Shown: positions 24,969 to 34,036, counted from the first letter of the stretch. The stretch: DNA of 64,000 nt from Bacillota bacterium (GCA_019420525.1 JAHZHA010000003.1:1-64000), one strand, 5' to 3'. Notes: a model not told the origin generated them from the letters alone. Translations and numbers: made by a program.

Positions 24969-25072
24969 GAACCTAGAAAGCTTTTTATATAGAAGAACAG
25001 AAACAGGTGGACAAAGTGACAGAGCTCATCTTTTCGCATACTCTGGACTATGATAGAAGGAGGAACGGGAAG

Positions 25073-25660
25073 ATGAAAAAGAAGAAAATGTCCGGGAGGA
25101 AAAAATCAGCAGCTTTTCTGAAAAAACTTCACCCTGCAGATATCAGTCTTTTTCTGTTTCTGAGTATTCTGATCATTCAGTCCGGATATGGGATTCTGAT
25201 GCATGAAACGGACAGTCCGTTTGATGTCATTGTGAGGACATCTGCAGCATCGATTTTCGGATACTTTCTCAGCGGACGTTTTTTAGGAAGCAGTTCCGGA
25301 GAAGTAACGGAAAAAAAGACGACGCATACTATGTACGGGGAAGAAAACGGGAAAGAGAACAAAGAAAATTTCCCGAATTCTTCTCCGGAGAAGTCTTACG
25401 GAAAAAACGACGGAGAAGCAAAGCATCCCGATGATCTGACAGAGTCTCTGAACGAGGTAAAACGTGAAAATGAAAGAGAAACGCTTCAGATCATCCTGAT
25501 CAGTAGTGTGGGAATGGTAAGTCTGCTGTTTCTCCTGGTGATGAGAAACAGCGGTATGCTACCTTTGACCGATTCAGCTCTGTCAGCTTCGTCCCAGCTC
25601 AGAGATTTTCTGTCGGGCTCCATAGGATTTCTTTTAGGTTATCCGGTTAAGAAGGAATGA
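25073..25660 (+). CDS. Small membrane protein of unknown function
   Basis: About 195 residues, not recognised. It has a very basic N-terminus (KKKKMSGRKKS), a span (ISLFLFLSILIIQSGYGILM), a second hydrophobic stretch (IVRTSAASIFGYFLSG), a charged middle part of about 70 residues rich in Glu, Lys and Asn, and a third span (IILISSVGMVSLLFLLVM). The C-terminal stretch (FLSGSIGFLLGYPVKKE) is weakly hydrophobic. AGGAGG precedes the ATG at 25073. It follows the kinase closely and is 16 bases before the prealbumin-like gene, so the three probably form one transcript. It could be a membrane anchor or accessory for the latter. Confidence 0.75.
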   Translation: MKKKKMSGRKKSAAFLKKLHPADISLFLFLSILIIQSGYGILMHETDSPFDVIVRTSAASIFGYFLSGRFLGSSSGEVTEKKTTHTMYGEENGKENKENFPNSSPEKSYGKNDGEAKHPDDLTESLNEVKRENERETLQIILISSVGMVSLLFLLVMRNSGMLPLTDSALSASSQLRDFLSGSIGFLLGYPVKKE

Positions 25661-25676
25661 TTCAGGAGGTATAGAA

Positions 25677-26564
25677 ATGGCAGATATCAAACAGGATTTT
25701 CTCGGACTCAAATACAGTGAAGATTTTTCTATAACAGGTCTGGAAGAAGCGAATGTAGATTTGAATCTGGACCCTGCTGCGCAGACAGGCGGAACCGTTT
25801 ACGGAACTGTGACAGATGGAAGCGTCCCGATTCCGGACGCTACCGTAAAGCTCTTCGACAGCACAGGAATGCCTTATAAGCACACGATCACGGGTGAAGA
25901 CGGAACTTATACTCTGTCGGAAATTCCTCAGGGAACGTACAGCTTAGGCGCTGTCAAAGACGGATATCTTCTGAGTGATGCCGCAGGCGTGACTCTGAGC
26001 GGAACGGAAACGATAAAGGCCGATCTGGTCTGCATCGCGGATGAAACTCTGAATCTGGGAGCTATTGCGGGTATTCTCAGTCTAACTAATGGAGACGGAA
26101 CGAGAACTCCTCTGGGAGGAGTGAAAATCACTCTGAACAATACAGTGGAATCTGCAGTTGCGACGACATACACCGCAGCCGACGGTGAATTCGCTTTCTA
26201 TGATGTGGCGGACGGTGTTTACTCGCTTCTCGCGACAGCAGAAGGCTATGTGTCTACTGCCGCAATTACCGCTACGATCACCGGCGGTTCCATTGTAAAT
26301 GTAGATATGACAATGGTGGTGGATTCCAAAACGTACAGCGGAACAGTCAGCGGTATCATACGGGACAGCGGCGGAAACACGGTGGCAGGCTGTTTCGTTG
26401 GGCTGTATCAGCTGACAGCAACGGAAGACGGAACTGTGCGTGAAATGCTGGTAGCCACGACTAAGACGAATCAGGCTGGCCAGTATCTTTTCGGAGGAGT
26501 GAGTGGCGGCCAGTACATAGTAAAAGCAAAGATGGATCAGCAGTCTGTCGTACAACAGGCATAG
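25677..26564 (+). CDS. Carboxypeptidase-regulatory-like (prealbumin-fold) repeat protein
   Basis: About 295 residues with three prealbumin-like beta-sandwich repeats: GGTVYGTVTDGSVPIPDATV, GAIAGILSLTNGDGTRTPLG and SGTVSGIIRDSGGNTVAGCF. Each ends with a GxYxLxxVxxGxY-type strand (GTYTLSEIPQGTYSLGAVKD). Such domains are found in MSCRAMM adhesins and regulatory parts of carboxypeptidases. Unusually, there is no signal peptide, no membrane span and no anchor. A cytoplasmic, spore-associated or non-classically exported scaffold role is possible, but nothing in the sequence decides. AGGAGG precedes the ATG. A terminator follows, so it closes the kinase transcript. Confidence 0.8.
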   Translation: MADIKQDFLGLKYSEDFSITGLEEANVDLNLDPAAQTGGTVYGTVTDGSVPIPDATVKLFDSTGMPYKHTITGEDGTYTLSEIPQGTYSLGAVKDGYLLSDAAGVTLSGTETIKADLVCIADETLNLGAIAGILSLTNGDGTRTPLGGVKITLNNTVESAVATTYTAADGEFAFYDVADGVYSLLATAEGYVSTAAITATITGGSIVNVDMTMVVDSKTYSGTVSGIIRDSGGNTVAGCFVGLYQLTATEDGTVREMLVATTKTNQAGQYLFGGVSGGQYIVKAKMDQQSVVQQA

Positions 26565-26597
26565 AGGAACGATATCAGATTGGTTGCAATTTTATTT

Positions 26598-26630
26598 AAA
26601 AGGACGGTTATAGAAGACCGTCCTTTTTCT
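26598..26630 (+). terminator. Terminator after the prealbumin-like gene
   Basis: AAAGGACGGT and ACCGTCCTTT form a stem with a nine-base loop, followed by a T tract. Confidence 0.85.
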
Positions 26631-26802
26631 TTCCGTTTTTGGGCTTTCTTTCCGCCGCCTGTCAAACCGTATTCGTAAAAAACTTCGAAAAAATACCATA
26701 AAATACTTGACCGGAAGTCAGGTTTATGTTTTATCATCGATATGACAGTTATAGCAAAACAGAACGAGAATTAGAAAGAAATAAATAAAGGAAGTCACAT
26801 TT

Positions 26803-27345
26803 ATGAGTAAGAAAATATTGATCCTTTCATCCACACCTCGCAAAGACGGAAATTCAGAAATGCTTGCGGAGGCGTTTGCAAAAGGCGCGACAGAAAACGG
26901 GAATCAGGTGGAAATGGTATATCTGAGAGACAAGTCTTATTCTTTCTGCAAGGGTTGCATGGCCTGTTTGAAAACCGGTGGATGTGTCATCAGAGATGAT
27001 GCGGCGGGGATCGTCTCTGCCATGCATGACGCCGATGTGATCGCTTTTGCGACGCCAGTCTATTACTACAGCGTTTCAGGCCAGCTGAAGACGATGCTGG
27101 ACAGATCGAATCCGCTGTACGGTTCGGATTACGCTTTCACGGACGTTTATCTCCTGGCGGCAGCGGCGGAAGAAGAAGCCGAAACCGTCGAAGGGACGGA
27201 AAAAGCCATTCAGGGATGGACAGACTGTTTTGAGAGAGCGGAGCTGAAGGACGTGATCTTTGCAGGCGGAGTAACCGATGCCGGCGATGTGAAAGGGCAT
27301 GGGGCGCTGACTGCCGCATATGAAGCGGGTAAGAAAATACAGTAG
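26803..27345 (+). CDS. Flavodoxin family NAD(P)H-dependent oxidoreductase
   Basis: About 180 residues. FMN-loop motif LSSTPRKDGNSEM, Cys-rich CKGCMACLKTGGCVIRDDAA, and flavin-contact ATPVYYYSVSGQLKTMLDR. It resembles the flavodoxin at 7158 but has its own sequence. It is likely a cytoplasmic FMN reductase or iron-sulfur flavoprotein relative. AAGGAAGTC lies before the ATG at 26803. TTGACC with TTTTAT 16 bases on gives a fair promoter at about 26707-26734. It is followed within 30 bases by a cyclophilin-like lipoprotein gene, so both are probably co-transcribed and may act together at the membrane. Confidence 0.88.
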   Translation: MSKKILILSSTPRKDGNSEMLAEAFAKGATENGNQVEMVYLRDKSYSFCKGCMACLKTGGCVIRDDAAGIVSAMHDADVIAFATPVYYYSVSGQLKTMLDRSNPLYGSDYAFTDVYLLAAAAEEEAETVEGTEKAIQGWTDCFERAELKDVIFAGGVTDAGDVKGHGALTAAYEAGKKIQ

Positions 27346-27371
27346 ATTCAGAGATGGAAGGAAATTCTGGC

Positions 27372-27899
27372 ATGAAAAAATGCTTTCTGCTGAGTTTGCT
27401 GATCCTTCTGGCGGCGATTCTGACGGCTTGCGCAGAAGATTCTTCCTTACAGGAGCAGTCTGCAAACGGTTCACCGGGCACGGAATATCAGGCATCGGTT
27501 TATGAAAAAAGTGCAAAAGATTTGGAGAATGATACAATGCAGAAAAACGAATTAAAGTTGAAAATCAACGGGAAAGAAGTGGATGTACAGTGGACCGGAG
27601 AAAAAGCGGTGAGTGAACTGGCTGAATATGTCCGCAACGGCAAAATAACTGTAAATACGTCACTTTACGGAGGATTTGAGCAGGTTGGAAGTCTGCCCCG
27701 GAGTTTTTCAAAAAATGATGTTCAGATGACAGCGCGGACCGGGGATATTGTTTTGTATTCCGGAAATCAGATGGTTCTTTTTTTCGGCAAAAACTCCTGG
27801 AGTTATACAAAACTGGGACATATCCAGGGCCTTTCTGACAGTGAAATTTCAGAACTGCTGGGAGGAAATACTGCAGTTATCGAAATTGAAACAGAGTAA
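27372..27899 (+). CDS. Cyclophilin-like fold lipoprotein
   Basis: About 175 residues. A signal peptide ends in the lipobox LTAC, so the protein should be lipid-anchored on the outer face. The mature part starts with a Ser/Gln-rich spacer. It has the cyclophilin-like domain features LKLKINGKEVDVQWTGEKAV, GFEQVGSLPRSF, TGDIVLYSGNQMVLFFGKNS and KLGHIQGLSD. Such proteins often sit beside flavodoxins in anaerobes, and the fold relates to flavin or small-molecule binding. The Met at 27372 has GGAAGGA upstream; an in-frame ATG at 27354 is less likely. A terminator ends the pair. Confidence 0.82.
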   Translation: MKKCFLLSLLILLAAILTACAEDSSLQEQSANGSPGTEYQASVYEKSAKDLENDTMQKNELKLKINGKEVDVQWTGEKAVSELAEYVRNGKITVNTSLYGGFEQVGSLPRSFSKNDVQMTARTGDIVLYSGNQMVLFFGKNSWSYTKLGHIQGLSDSEISELLGGNTAVIEIETE

Positions 27900-27901
27900 T
27901 G

Positions 27902-27950
27902 AAAAAAGACCTTCTGCAGCGATACAGGTCAGCTGCGGAAGGTCTTTTTT
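27902..27950. terminator. Terminator after the cyclophilin-like lipoprotein
   Basis: AAAAAAGACCTTC and a right arm GGAAGGTCTTTTTT with paired TGCAGC/GCTGC form a strong stem with A and T runs on both sides. Confidence 0.85.
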
Positions 27951-28123
27951 ATAGCCTGTTATATATAAGTCTGATATACTGAATCTGGCAATCGTATTCC
28001 TGTAAAGTAGGGATACGGCAGCCTGTGTGTTTGTTTTTGCAAAAAAGGAGTGAAAATGAAAGGAGTGAGCTGGAAACGGCGGAGCAGCCCGGGCGGTCCG
28101 GCCGGTTGCCGGCAGTATATAAA

Positions 28124-29722
28124 ATGGAAAATAAAGGAAAATATTGTCCTCGCTGCGGAGCGGAGTCAGGGGTACAGGATGCTTTCTGCCGGTCCTGCGG
28201 CGCACCTCTGGAGAATGCTGCGGAACGTGTATCTCCGAAGATAGAGACTGCGGTTTCTGCAGGAAAGAAGAAAATGGTTATCGGAATCTGTGCAGCCGTC
28301 CTGGCTGTGCTGCTCGTCTGCGGAATTCTTTTCGCTGCAGGGGTGTTCGGAAACGGAGCAAAAGACGGCGATGGGCAGACGAAGCCCGGTGCGGAGGCAG
28401 ACGCTGACATACAGAATGCGTCGCAGACTTCCGGTGAGGAGCTGGAAATTCAGCTGACCCAGGCGGATACACACGAATATCCTGAGGTGGAACTGTATTT
28501 CCGATTGTGCGATCTGCAGGGCAATGACATCTCAGAGCTGAAAAACGGCATAATGGAAATTACGGAGGAAAACGGAAAGACCGTTCAGGCAGAGGTGAAG
28601 AGTCTGCAGGCGGTGCAGAAAAACATCTGTTTCGTCATGGACATCAGCGCCAGTATGAAAGAGTACAGCAAATATCTTTACGGAAGAGATGCGATTCTTC
28701 ATCTGCTGTCACGGATGGAACAGCAGGACAATTATCAGGCAGCTCTGATATCTTTTAACAGTACGCAAAATACACTGGAGGACTTTACAGATTCTTACGA
28801 TGGAATCCGCAGTGAGCTGAACAGCATCAGTCCTTCCGGACAAACTGCATTCTGGGATTCTCTGGAACACGCACTGCTGTGCACCAACAGCCAGAAAGGA
28901 CAGAAATGTATCGTGGCGGCTACCGACGGGATGGATAATGCCAGCCAGACTACCAGGGAAAATATCATAGCTCTGGCACAGGAATTACAAATTCCGATTT
29001 ATATCATCACCTTTGACGGAAGCCTGATGTCAGATCTGAATGATGTGGCATCGGCTACGGGAGGAAAGTGTTTTGCAGCGGATCAGCCTCAGGATGTACA
29101 GAGTATTTATGACAGCATCCTGCAGGTTCAGCAGAATCAGTTCACGGTGAAATTCACTTCTGACGGCGATACGGACAGCTCGGAACGTGAAATTCGTCTG
29201 CTGCTGACTGCAGACGGATACCGGGCAGAAGCGACAGCAGAATATCACCGGGTGGAAGAATTGTACGCGGAGCAGATTTCGAACGATATTATTTCAGAAG
29301 TTTCCGCTTCGTCGTATCTTCAGGAATATTATGAAAGCACGGGACATCTGGTCCACCGTCCGGAAAATGTCATCGACGGAAGTTACCGGACCGCGTGGGT
29401 GGAAGATGCATCTGGTGACGGCATCGGAGAATGGCTGAAGATTTCCTTTGACCGTACCTACAGTATCAATGGCGTTTCTGTCAGTAACGGATATAAAAAA
29501 TCTTCGGATCTGTATCGGAAAAACAGCCGCGCCGAAAAAATCCGGCTTCACTTTTCGGATGGAAGTCACCGGGATTACACACTGAAAGACGTTTTTGAAG
29601 GAGAGCAGCGCATTGTATTTGATAAACCGGTGATTACAAATTATATCCGGCTGGAAATCCTGTCGGTATATCCGGGAACAAAATATCAGGATACCTGCAT
29701 AACGGAATTACAGGTATTCTGA
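28124..29722 (+). CDS. Zinc-ribbon VWA-domain membrane protein with C-terminal discoidin-like domain
   Basis: About 532 residues. A zinc ribbon sits at the N-terminus (YCPRCGAESGV, FCRSCGAPL). A membrane span follows (MVIGICAAVLAVLLVCGILF). The extracellular part has a von Willebrand A domain with an intact metal-ion site (FVMDISASMKEY; PSGQTAFWDS; VAATDGMDN). The C-terminal 150 residues (HRPENVIDGSYRTAWVEDAS, EWLKISFDRTYSINGVSVSN) look like an F5/8 type C carbohydrate-binding fold. No strong ribosome site precedes the ATG at 28124; the frame is open back to 28025. Its role is likely surface adhesion or ligand sensing. No partner is evident. Confidence 0.85.
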   Translation: MENKGKYCPRCGAESGVQDAFCRSCGAPLENAAERVSPKIETAVSAGKKKMVIGICAAVLAVLLVCGILFAAGVFGNGAKDGDGQTKPGAEADADIQNASQTSGEELEIQLTQADTHEYPEVELYFRLCDLQGNDISELKNGIMEITEENGKTVQAEVKSLQAVQKNICFVMDISASMKEYSKYLYGRDAILHLLSRMEQQDNYQAALISFNSTQNTLEDFTDSYDGIRSELNSISPSGQTAFWDSLEHALLCTNSQKGQKCIVAATDGMDNASQTTRENIIALAQELQIPIYIITFDGSLMSDLNDVASATGGKCFAADQPQDVQSIYDSILQVQQNQFTVKFTSDGDTDSSEREIRLLLTADGYRAEATAEYHRVEELYAEQISNDIISEVSASSYLQEYYESTGHLVHRPENVIDGSYRTAWVEDASGDGIGEWLKISFDRTYSINGVSVSNGYKKSSDLYRKNSRAEKIRLHFSDGSHRDYTLKDVFEGEQRIVFDKPVITNYIRLEILSVYPGTKYQDTCITELQVF

Positions 29723-29899
29723 GAAGCTGCCGAATCAGAGCGATGCTGAATCTGAAAGCCATGAAAGTTATCAGTGGAAATACGGTACAATACGGAAACT
29801 CACAAAGATTGAAGAAGTTGTCAATATGTACGAGATAATGGCAGAAGCCGGAGCAGGCGGAAGAATTGATCTTTCTGGTACGACGACGGTGAAGAAAGG

Positions 29900-30670
29900 T
29901 CATTCTCCGCGGCGGCATCGGATAACGAAATATATCAGAGAAAAAAATGCCAGAAATGCGCCTCCTAAGCATGGAAAATAAATGGAATGAGGAAGCCTGG
30001 AACATACGGGATGGCTCAGCAGGCACAGGATTGCGAATACAGCCAGAAGCAGACAACTGATGAGGACTGCAGGACGATGTCTGCAGGAGACAGGTTCCAG
30101 CGTACTTTCCCAGTTCTGCCGGCGTTCCATATGCTGCAGCAACGATTCTTCGTCGGGATATCCTTTAACGAGAAAATAGGTGCGGCGAACTGGGCTGCGG
30201 TCTGGTCCTCCAGTCTGACAGCGAAATACGTAGTGAGTACTGTTTTCTCTGATATGTTCTACTTTGAGAATTTCATCGGCTCCGGCAGGGATATGAGATA
30301 TTTTTGAAAAATGACGGAGCAGTTGCTGAGTCTGCAGAGTTCCTGCGAAATAGCTCGTGATACTGTGTCCGTAACGGGAAAGCCGGCGGGCGTCGATAGC
30401 ATATAAGCGGCCGTTTTCTGTCAGAAAAAAGACAGTGACATCCCGTACTGTCCGCTGCCCCAGCCGAAGAGCCAGGAACACGCCCAGAGCGGTGACTGCG
30501 AGACACAGTATGACAGAAAATATCTTGCGCGGCCAGTCGAAGAAGAATGACAGAAATATTCCGCCTATGATGAGCACTGTCATCAGCAATGCAATACCCG
30601 GGATTCCTCCCAGAATGTGCAGGGTGTGTTTTCCGCTGTCAGAAGATATCCAGATTTTCTTTATTTTCAT
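29900..30670 (-). CDS. Hypothetical membrane protein
   Basis: Unrecognised protein of 256 residues. Two N-terminal spans (LHILGGIPGIALLMTVLIIG and FSVILCLAVTALGVFLALRL) are followed by a soluble domain of about 120 residues (FLTENGRLYAIDARRLSRYG, YFLVKGYPDEESLLQHMERR) and two C-terminal spans. AGGTG is placed about 10 bases before the ATG. It stands alone between two plus-strand genes. The 180 bases after its stop contain nothing I recognise. Confidence 0.75.
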   Translation of the reverse strand: MKIKKIWISSDSGKHTLHILGGIPGIALLMTVLIIGGIFLSFFFDWPRKIFSVILCLAVTALGVFLALRLGQRTVRDVTVFFLTENGRLYAIDARRLSRYGHSITSYFAGTLQTQQLLRHFSKISHIPAGADEILKVEHIRENSTHYVFRCQTGGPDRSPVRRTYFLVKGYPDEESLLQHMERRQNWESTLEPVSCRHRPAVLISCLLLAVFAILCLLSHPVCSRLPHSIYFPCLGGAFLAFFSLIYFVIRCRRGE

Positions 30671-30843
30671 ATAAAGGTTTCACCTCATTTCACATTTTCT
30701 GGTTTCATTATAGTCCGGAAAAAATTTCGACACAATACGATGACTTTTTGTTCTTGTAGATGAAAAAATTTAGATAGAGATTGTTTTTTGTAAAATAACA
30801 TATGCTGAAAATATAAAGGAATAAAAAGGAAACGGAAAAAGGA

Positions 30844-31692
30844 GTGATCAGGGGCGGAGTCGCCATAAGAGATGTGAACAGCGATCCGGTGAAGACGCTG
30901 GGAAGCTTCCTTAGAGAATATATCGATGCTGTTATCGGAGGAAAAGAGATCAATGCGGAGAACTATATTCATGTATACCGGCTTGGAGAGGAGGAAGGTG
31001 CAGAAAATGTCATTTCCTCTCACCCGAAAGGATGTGAGTACGGGTGAGGTCGTCGCCGAATGTCCGGTGTTTGAGGTCATGGAGGACGTCACCGTTTCGG
31101 TGGAAAATTCGATTCTGGTCTTTTCTTCTGATCCGGAACAGGTTTCCACTCTCGTATGCAACTGGTACGGAGCCGGAAACAAAGGTCTCTATGAGGCGGA
31201 TGCTGATTCGTCAAAGCAGTCTTACGACAATCTCTACGACTAATTTGGAGCTGCTCTGCCTGGGAGACCGGTTCGCCTATCTGCCGGAGAAGCCGTATGC
31301 GGAGCTGGATATAAAGAAGATGGAAAGAGAAATCTGCAGCGCGGAGCGGCTGAGTGATGCAGGAGAAAATCTGCAGGCTACAACCTGGATTCACAACGCT
31401 GAGGCTGAAAATATCGGAGAACCTACGGTGATGGCTTTTCGGGTCAACGGCCTTTCCAGGAAGCGGCGGTGACTACAGACTTCTGGGCGAAACGGCGGAC
31501 GGTGCGCTGAAAGAATACAGCTCCGGCTGGTCTCTCACCCGCGGGGACGGAACGGAAATCGGGGCAGATGAAAAACTCAGTCCGGAGCAGATTTACGAGA
31601 TAAGAATCACCGTCACAGACGGCTCGGAGTGCGACCTGAACAGCGGTGAGTCTGAAGTAAAAGCAGCTGTCATGCTGGCTGCGGAGAAGTAA
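30844..31692 (+). pseudogene. Decayed gene of unknown function with three frameshifts
   Basis: Coding-like sequence continues through three frames: GGVAIRDVNSDPVKTLGSFL (frame 1), LTRKDVSTGEVVAECPVFEV (frame 2), ELLCLGDRFAYLPEKPYAEL (frame 3), and YRLLGETADGALKEYSSGWS to EVKAAVMLAAEK (frame 1 again). The pieces are collinear and together make about 280 codons, so this is one former gene. I do not recognise the family. A ribosome-like AAAAAGGAG precedes the first piece. Sequencing errors in a real gene are the alternative. Confidence 0.7.
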
Positions 31693-31701
31693 AAGACCCG
31701 G

Positions 31702-32208
31702 TCATTCCAGATTCAGAGCGTCTAACGCGGATTTCAGACTGTTGAGATCATTTTCGTCAGGATGGGAGAGCGCCGTGTCGAAATTGGCGATCATTGCCCG
31801 GATTTTTTCGTCGTCCGGATTTCCCGCCAGCATGGCTTCGTAGCGTTCCCGGACAGACGGCGGCATCTTTCCCTGACACATAAATGTGCCTGCGACGGTG
31901 CAGGAAGGCGGAAGAAACGCCTTTACACGGCCGAGAATTTCCTCGAAATACGCGGGACTCTGGCCGAACCCGGACGTGCCGAAGAGAAAAACAGTTTTGT
32001 TTTCCAGCTTTTCGAGAAAACGGCGGACGGAATCGTCGCAGCTTCCCTTGTCCGTCCAGAAACCGGCGAATATAAAATCGGCTTCGGCGGCTTCATCGGC
32101 CGGACTGCCGGTATAGATGACATTGCGGCCGGACAGGCGTGCGGAGATGACATCCGCCAGCATTTTCGTATTGCCTGTGCGGCTGCTTACGACAACGGAA
32201 TACTTCAT
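31702..32208 (-). CDS. Flavodoxin family protein (BilS-like)
   Basis: Flavodoxin of 168 residues with FMN loop SSRTGNTKMLAD and the features FIFAGFWTDKGSCDDSVRRF, VFLFGTSGFGQSPAYFEEIL and GTFMCQGKMPPSVRERYEAM. The last motif set is typical of flavodoxins named BilS, which occur in some gut Clostridia beside bilirubin reductase. No BilR-like reductase is nearby, so the family name is tentative and the function may be general electron transfer. GGAGGTATGAATT stands before the ATG. Monocistronic as far as can be seen. Confidence 0.82.
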   Translation of the reverse strand: MKYSVVVSSRTGNTKMLADVISARLSGRNVIYTGSPADEAAEADFIFAGFWTDKGSCDDSVRRFLEKLENKTVFLFGTSGFGQSPAYFEEILGRVKAFLPPSCTVAGTFMCQGKMPPSVRERYEAMLAGNPDDEKIRAMIANFDTALSHPDENDLNSLKSALDALNLE

Positions 32209-32339
32209 AATTCATACCTCCTTTTCCGCTATTATACAGAGGGGGAGGAGAAAATACAATGCGGCGGAAGAGAGAATCTCAGCAATATCTCTTGTAACGG
32301 CAGACGTTTTTTGTTATCATATTTCGTATAACTGAAAAA

Positions 32340-32614
32340 CGGATATATATACCATGCCGTTTTGTTGCAGACGATATTGCGTTCGGAGGAAGTATGCGGG
32401 ATAATACAGACGGGGGTTCACCCCGATCGTGCCGAGAAACAGGTAAATATATAAATTTTGTCAGAAAGCAGAAAATCCAAGGCATCACTGCGCCATTTTC
32501 ATGGCGCCGGTGATGCTTTTTTTGATGCGCTGTGACAGAAAACACCTCAGCCGGCTGAAATGCAATAGAGGGATGAAAAGATAAAAGCAAGAATTAAGAA
32601 GGAGTAAAACAAAT
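32340..32614 (+). promoter_or_regulatory. Structured leader with a terminator before the CNNM/CorC gene
   Basis: The region from about 32340 holds GC-rich short stems (GGGGGTTCACCCC) and a strong Rho-independent hairpin at 32482-32517 (GCATCAC...GGTGATGC, with paired GCGCCAT/ATGGCGC) and a run of T. The terminator lies about 100 bases before the gene it could control. This layout suggests transcription attenuation, perhaps by a metal-sensing RNA. I do not recognise a known riboswitch class. Confidence 0.45.
32482..32523 (+). terminator. Terminator in the leader of the CNNM/CorC gene
   Basis: A 15-bp stem with one bulge and the loop TTTC, followed by seven T residues. Confidence 0.8.
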
Positions 32615-33916
32615 ATGGAAAACAGTACAGGGTCATTGATTTTAATCGTAATATGTATCATTCTGTCTGCCTATTTTTCGGCGACAGAGACATCTTTTTC
32701 TTCGTTAAATAAGATCAAGATGAAGAATCTTGCGGCAAAAGGAAATAAAAGAGCCGAACTGGTACTGAAGCTGGCAGATGATTTCGACGGACTTCTGTCT
32801 ACGATACTCATCGGAAATAATATCGTGAACATCGCCTGCTCTTCACTGTTCACCGTTCTCTTCGTGAGGATGATGGGAGAACAGGCGGGCGCAGGAATGT
32901 CCACACTGCTGACGACGGTGATCGTCCTCATTTTCGGCGAGATCTCTCCGAAGAGTATAGCGAAAGAGTTTCCGGAAAAGTTCGCCATGGTGTCGGCTCC
33001 GGTGATCCGGGCTATCATGCTGGTTATGACGCCTTTGAACTTCCTGTTCCGCATGTGGAAGAAGCTGATTCTGCTGCTGTTCAAGACGACGGACGATAAG
33101 TCGATCACCGAAGAAGAACTCCTGATGATCGTGGAGGAGGCCGAGCAGGACGGCGGTATCGGTTGCCAGGAAGGTGCTCTGATCCGCAATGCCATCGAAT
33201 TTTCCGAGGTGGAGGCCTGTGAGATCATGATTCCGCGTACCGATATGGTGGCGGTATCCTCTGCAACCACGGATTATGGAAAAATCTCAAAGTTGTTCCG
33301 CGAATCGGGATTTTCAAGACTGCCGGTCTATGAAGAGACGCGGGATCACATTGCCGGAATTCTCCATCAGAAGGATTTCTACGCATTCCTTGCGGAAAAA
33401 CGCGAAAAAGACGGCGGTTCCGGGAATGAGAACGAAGAGGCGGATATCCGCAGCATCATGAAACCTGCTGTATTCGTGCCGGAGACAAATAAGATCGGAA
33501 ATCTGCTGAAGGAGCTGCAGCGCCAGAATCTGCATATGGCGGTCGTTGTAGACGAGTTTGGCGGAACCTCCGGTATCGTGACGATGGAAGATATTCTCGA
33601 GGAACTCGTAGGAGATATCTGGGACGAGCACGACAAGGTGGTTTACGATGTGGAGCAGCTTTCCGGCCGCGAGTATCTCATACTGGGCAGCGCCGGCGTC
33701 GATAAGCTTCTGGAGATCATCGGAACGGAAGATGATATGGATATGGTGACAGTGAGCGGCTGGGTGACGGAGATCTTCGAGCGGATTCCGAGGGAAGGCG
33801 AAAAGCTGGTATATGATAACTGTCTCATCGAGATCGTAAAGGCATCGGGTCACCGGGTCGACAAGATCAAGGTCACCGTCGATGAAGGCGAAAAAGAGAC
33901 GGAGTCTGAGGAGTAA
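32615..33916 (+). CDS. CNNM/CorC-type hemolysin family protein (DUF21-CBS-CorC_HlyC)
   Basis: Membrane protein of 433 residues. The N-terminal DUF21 domain has about four hydrophobic segments (AYFSATETSFSSLNKIK, VLIFGEISPKSIAKEFPEKF). A pair of CBS domains follows (EIMIPRTDMVAVSSATTDYG and IMKPAVFVPETNKI to MAVVVDEFGGTSGIVTMEDI), and then the CorC_HlyC domain. The family is linked to magnesium or other divalent-cation efflux. All motifs look intact. It follows a leader with a terminator, so expression may depend on metal. Confidence 0.92.
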   Translation: MENSTGSLILIVICIILSAYFSATETSFSSLNKIKMKNLAAKGNKRAELVLKLADDFDGLLSTILIGNNIVNIACSSLFTVLFVRMMGEQAGAGMSTLLTTVIVLIFGEISPKSIAKEFPEKFAMVSAPVIRAIMLVMTPLNFLFRMWKKLILLLFKTTDDKSITEEELLMIVEEAEQDGGIGCQEGALIRNAIEFSEVEACEIMIPRTDMVAVSSATTDYGKISKLFRESGFSRLPVYEETRDHIAGILHQKDFYAFLAEKREKDGGSGNENEEADIRSIMKPAVFVPETNKIGNLLKELQRQNLHMAVVVDEFGGTSGIVTMEDILEELVGDIWDEHDKVVYDVEQLSGREYLILGSAGVDKLLEIIGTEDDMDMVTVSGWVTEIFERIPREGEKLVYDNCLIEIVKASGHRVDKIKVTVDEGEKETESEE

Positions 33917-34036
33917 CGCTCCGGCCTGGCGGCTGATCCGTCGCGGAGAACAGTCAGAACGCGGAAAACAGAGAGCAGCGGAACAGAGAGAATGCCTGCC
34001 GCTGCTTTTTCATGACGGGAATGAGGGAGAACTGAG

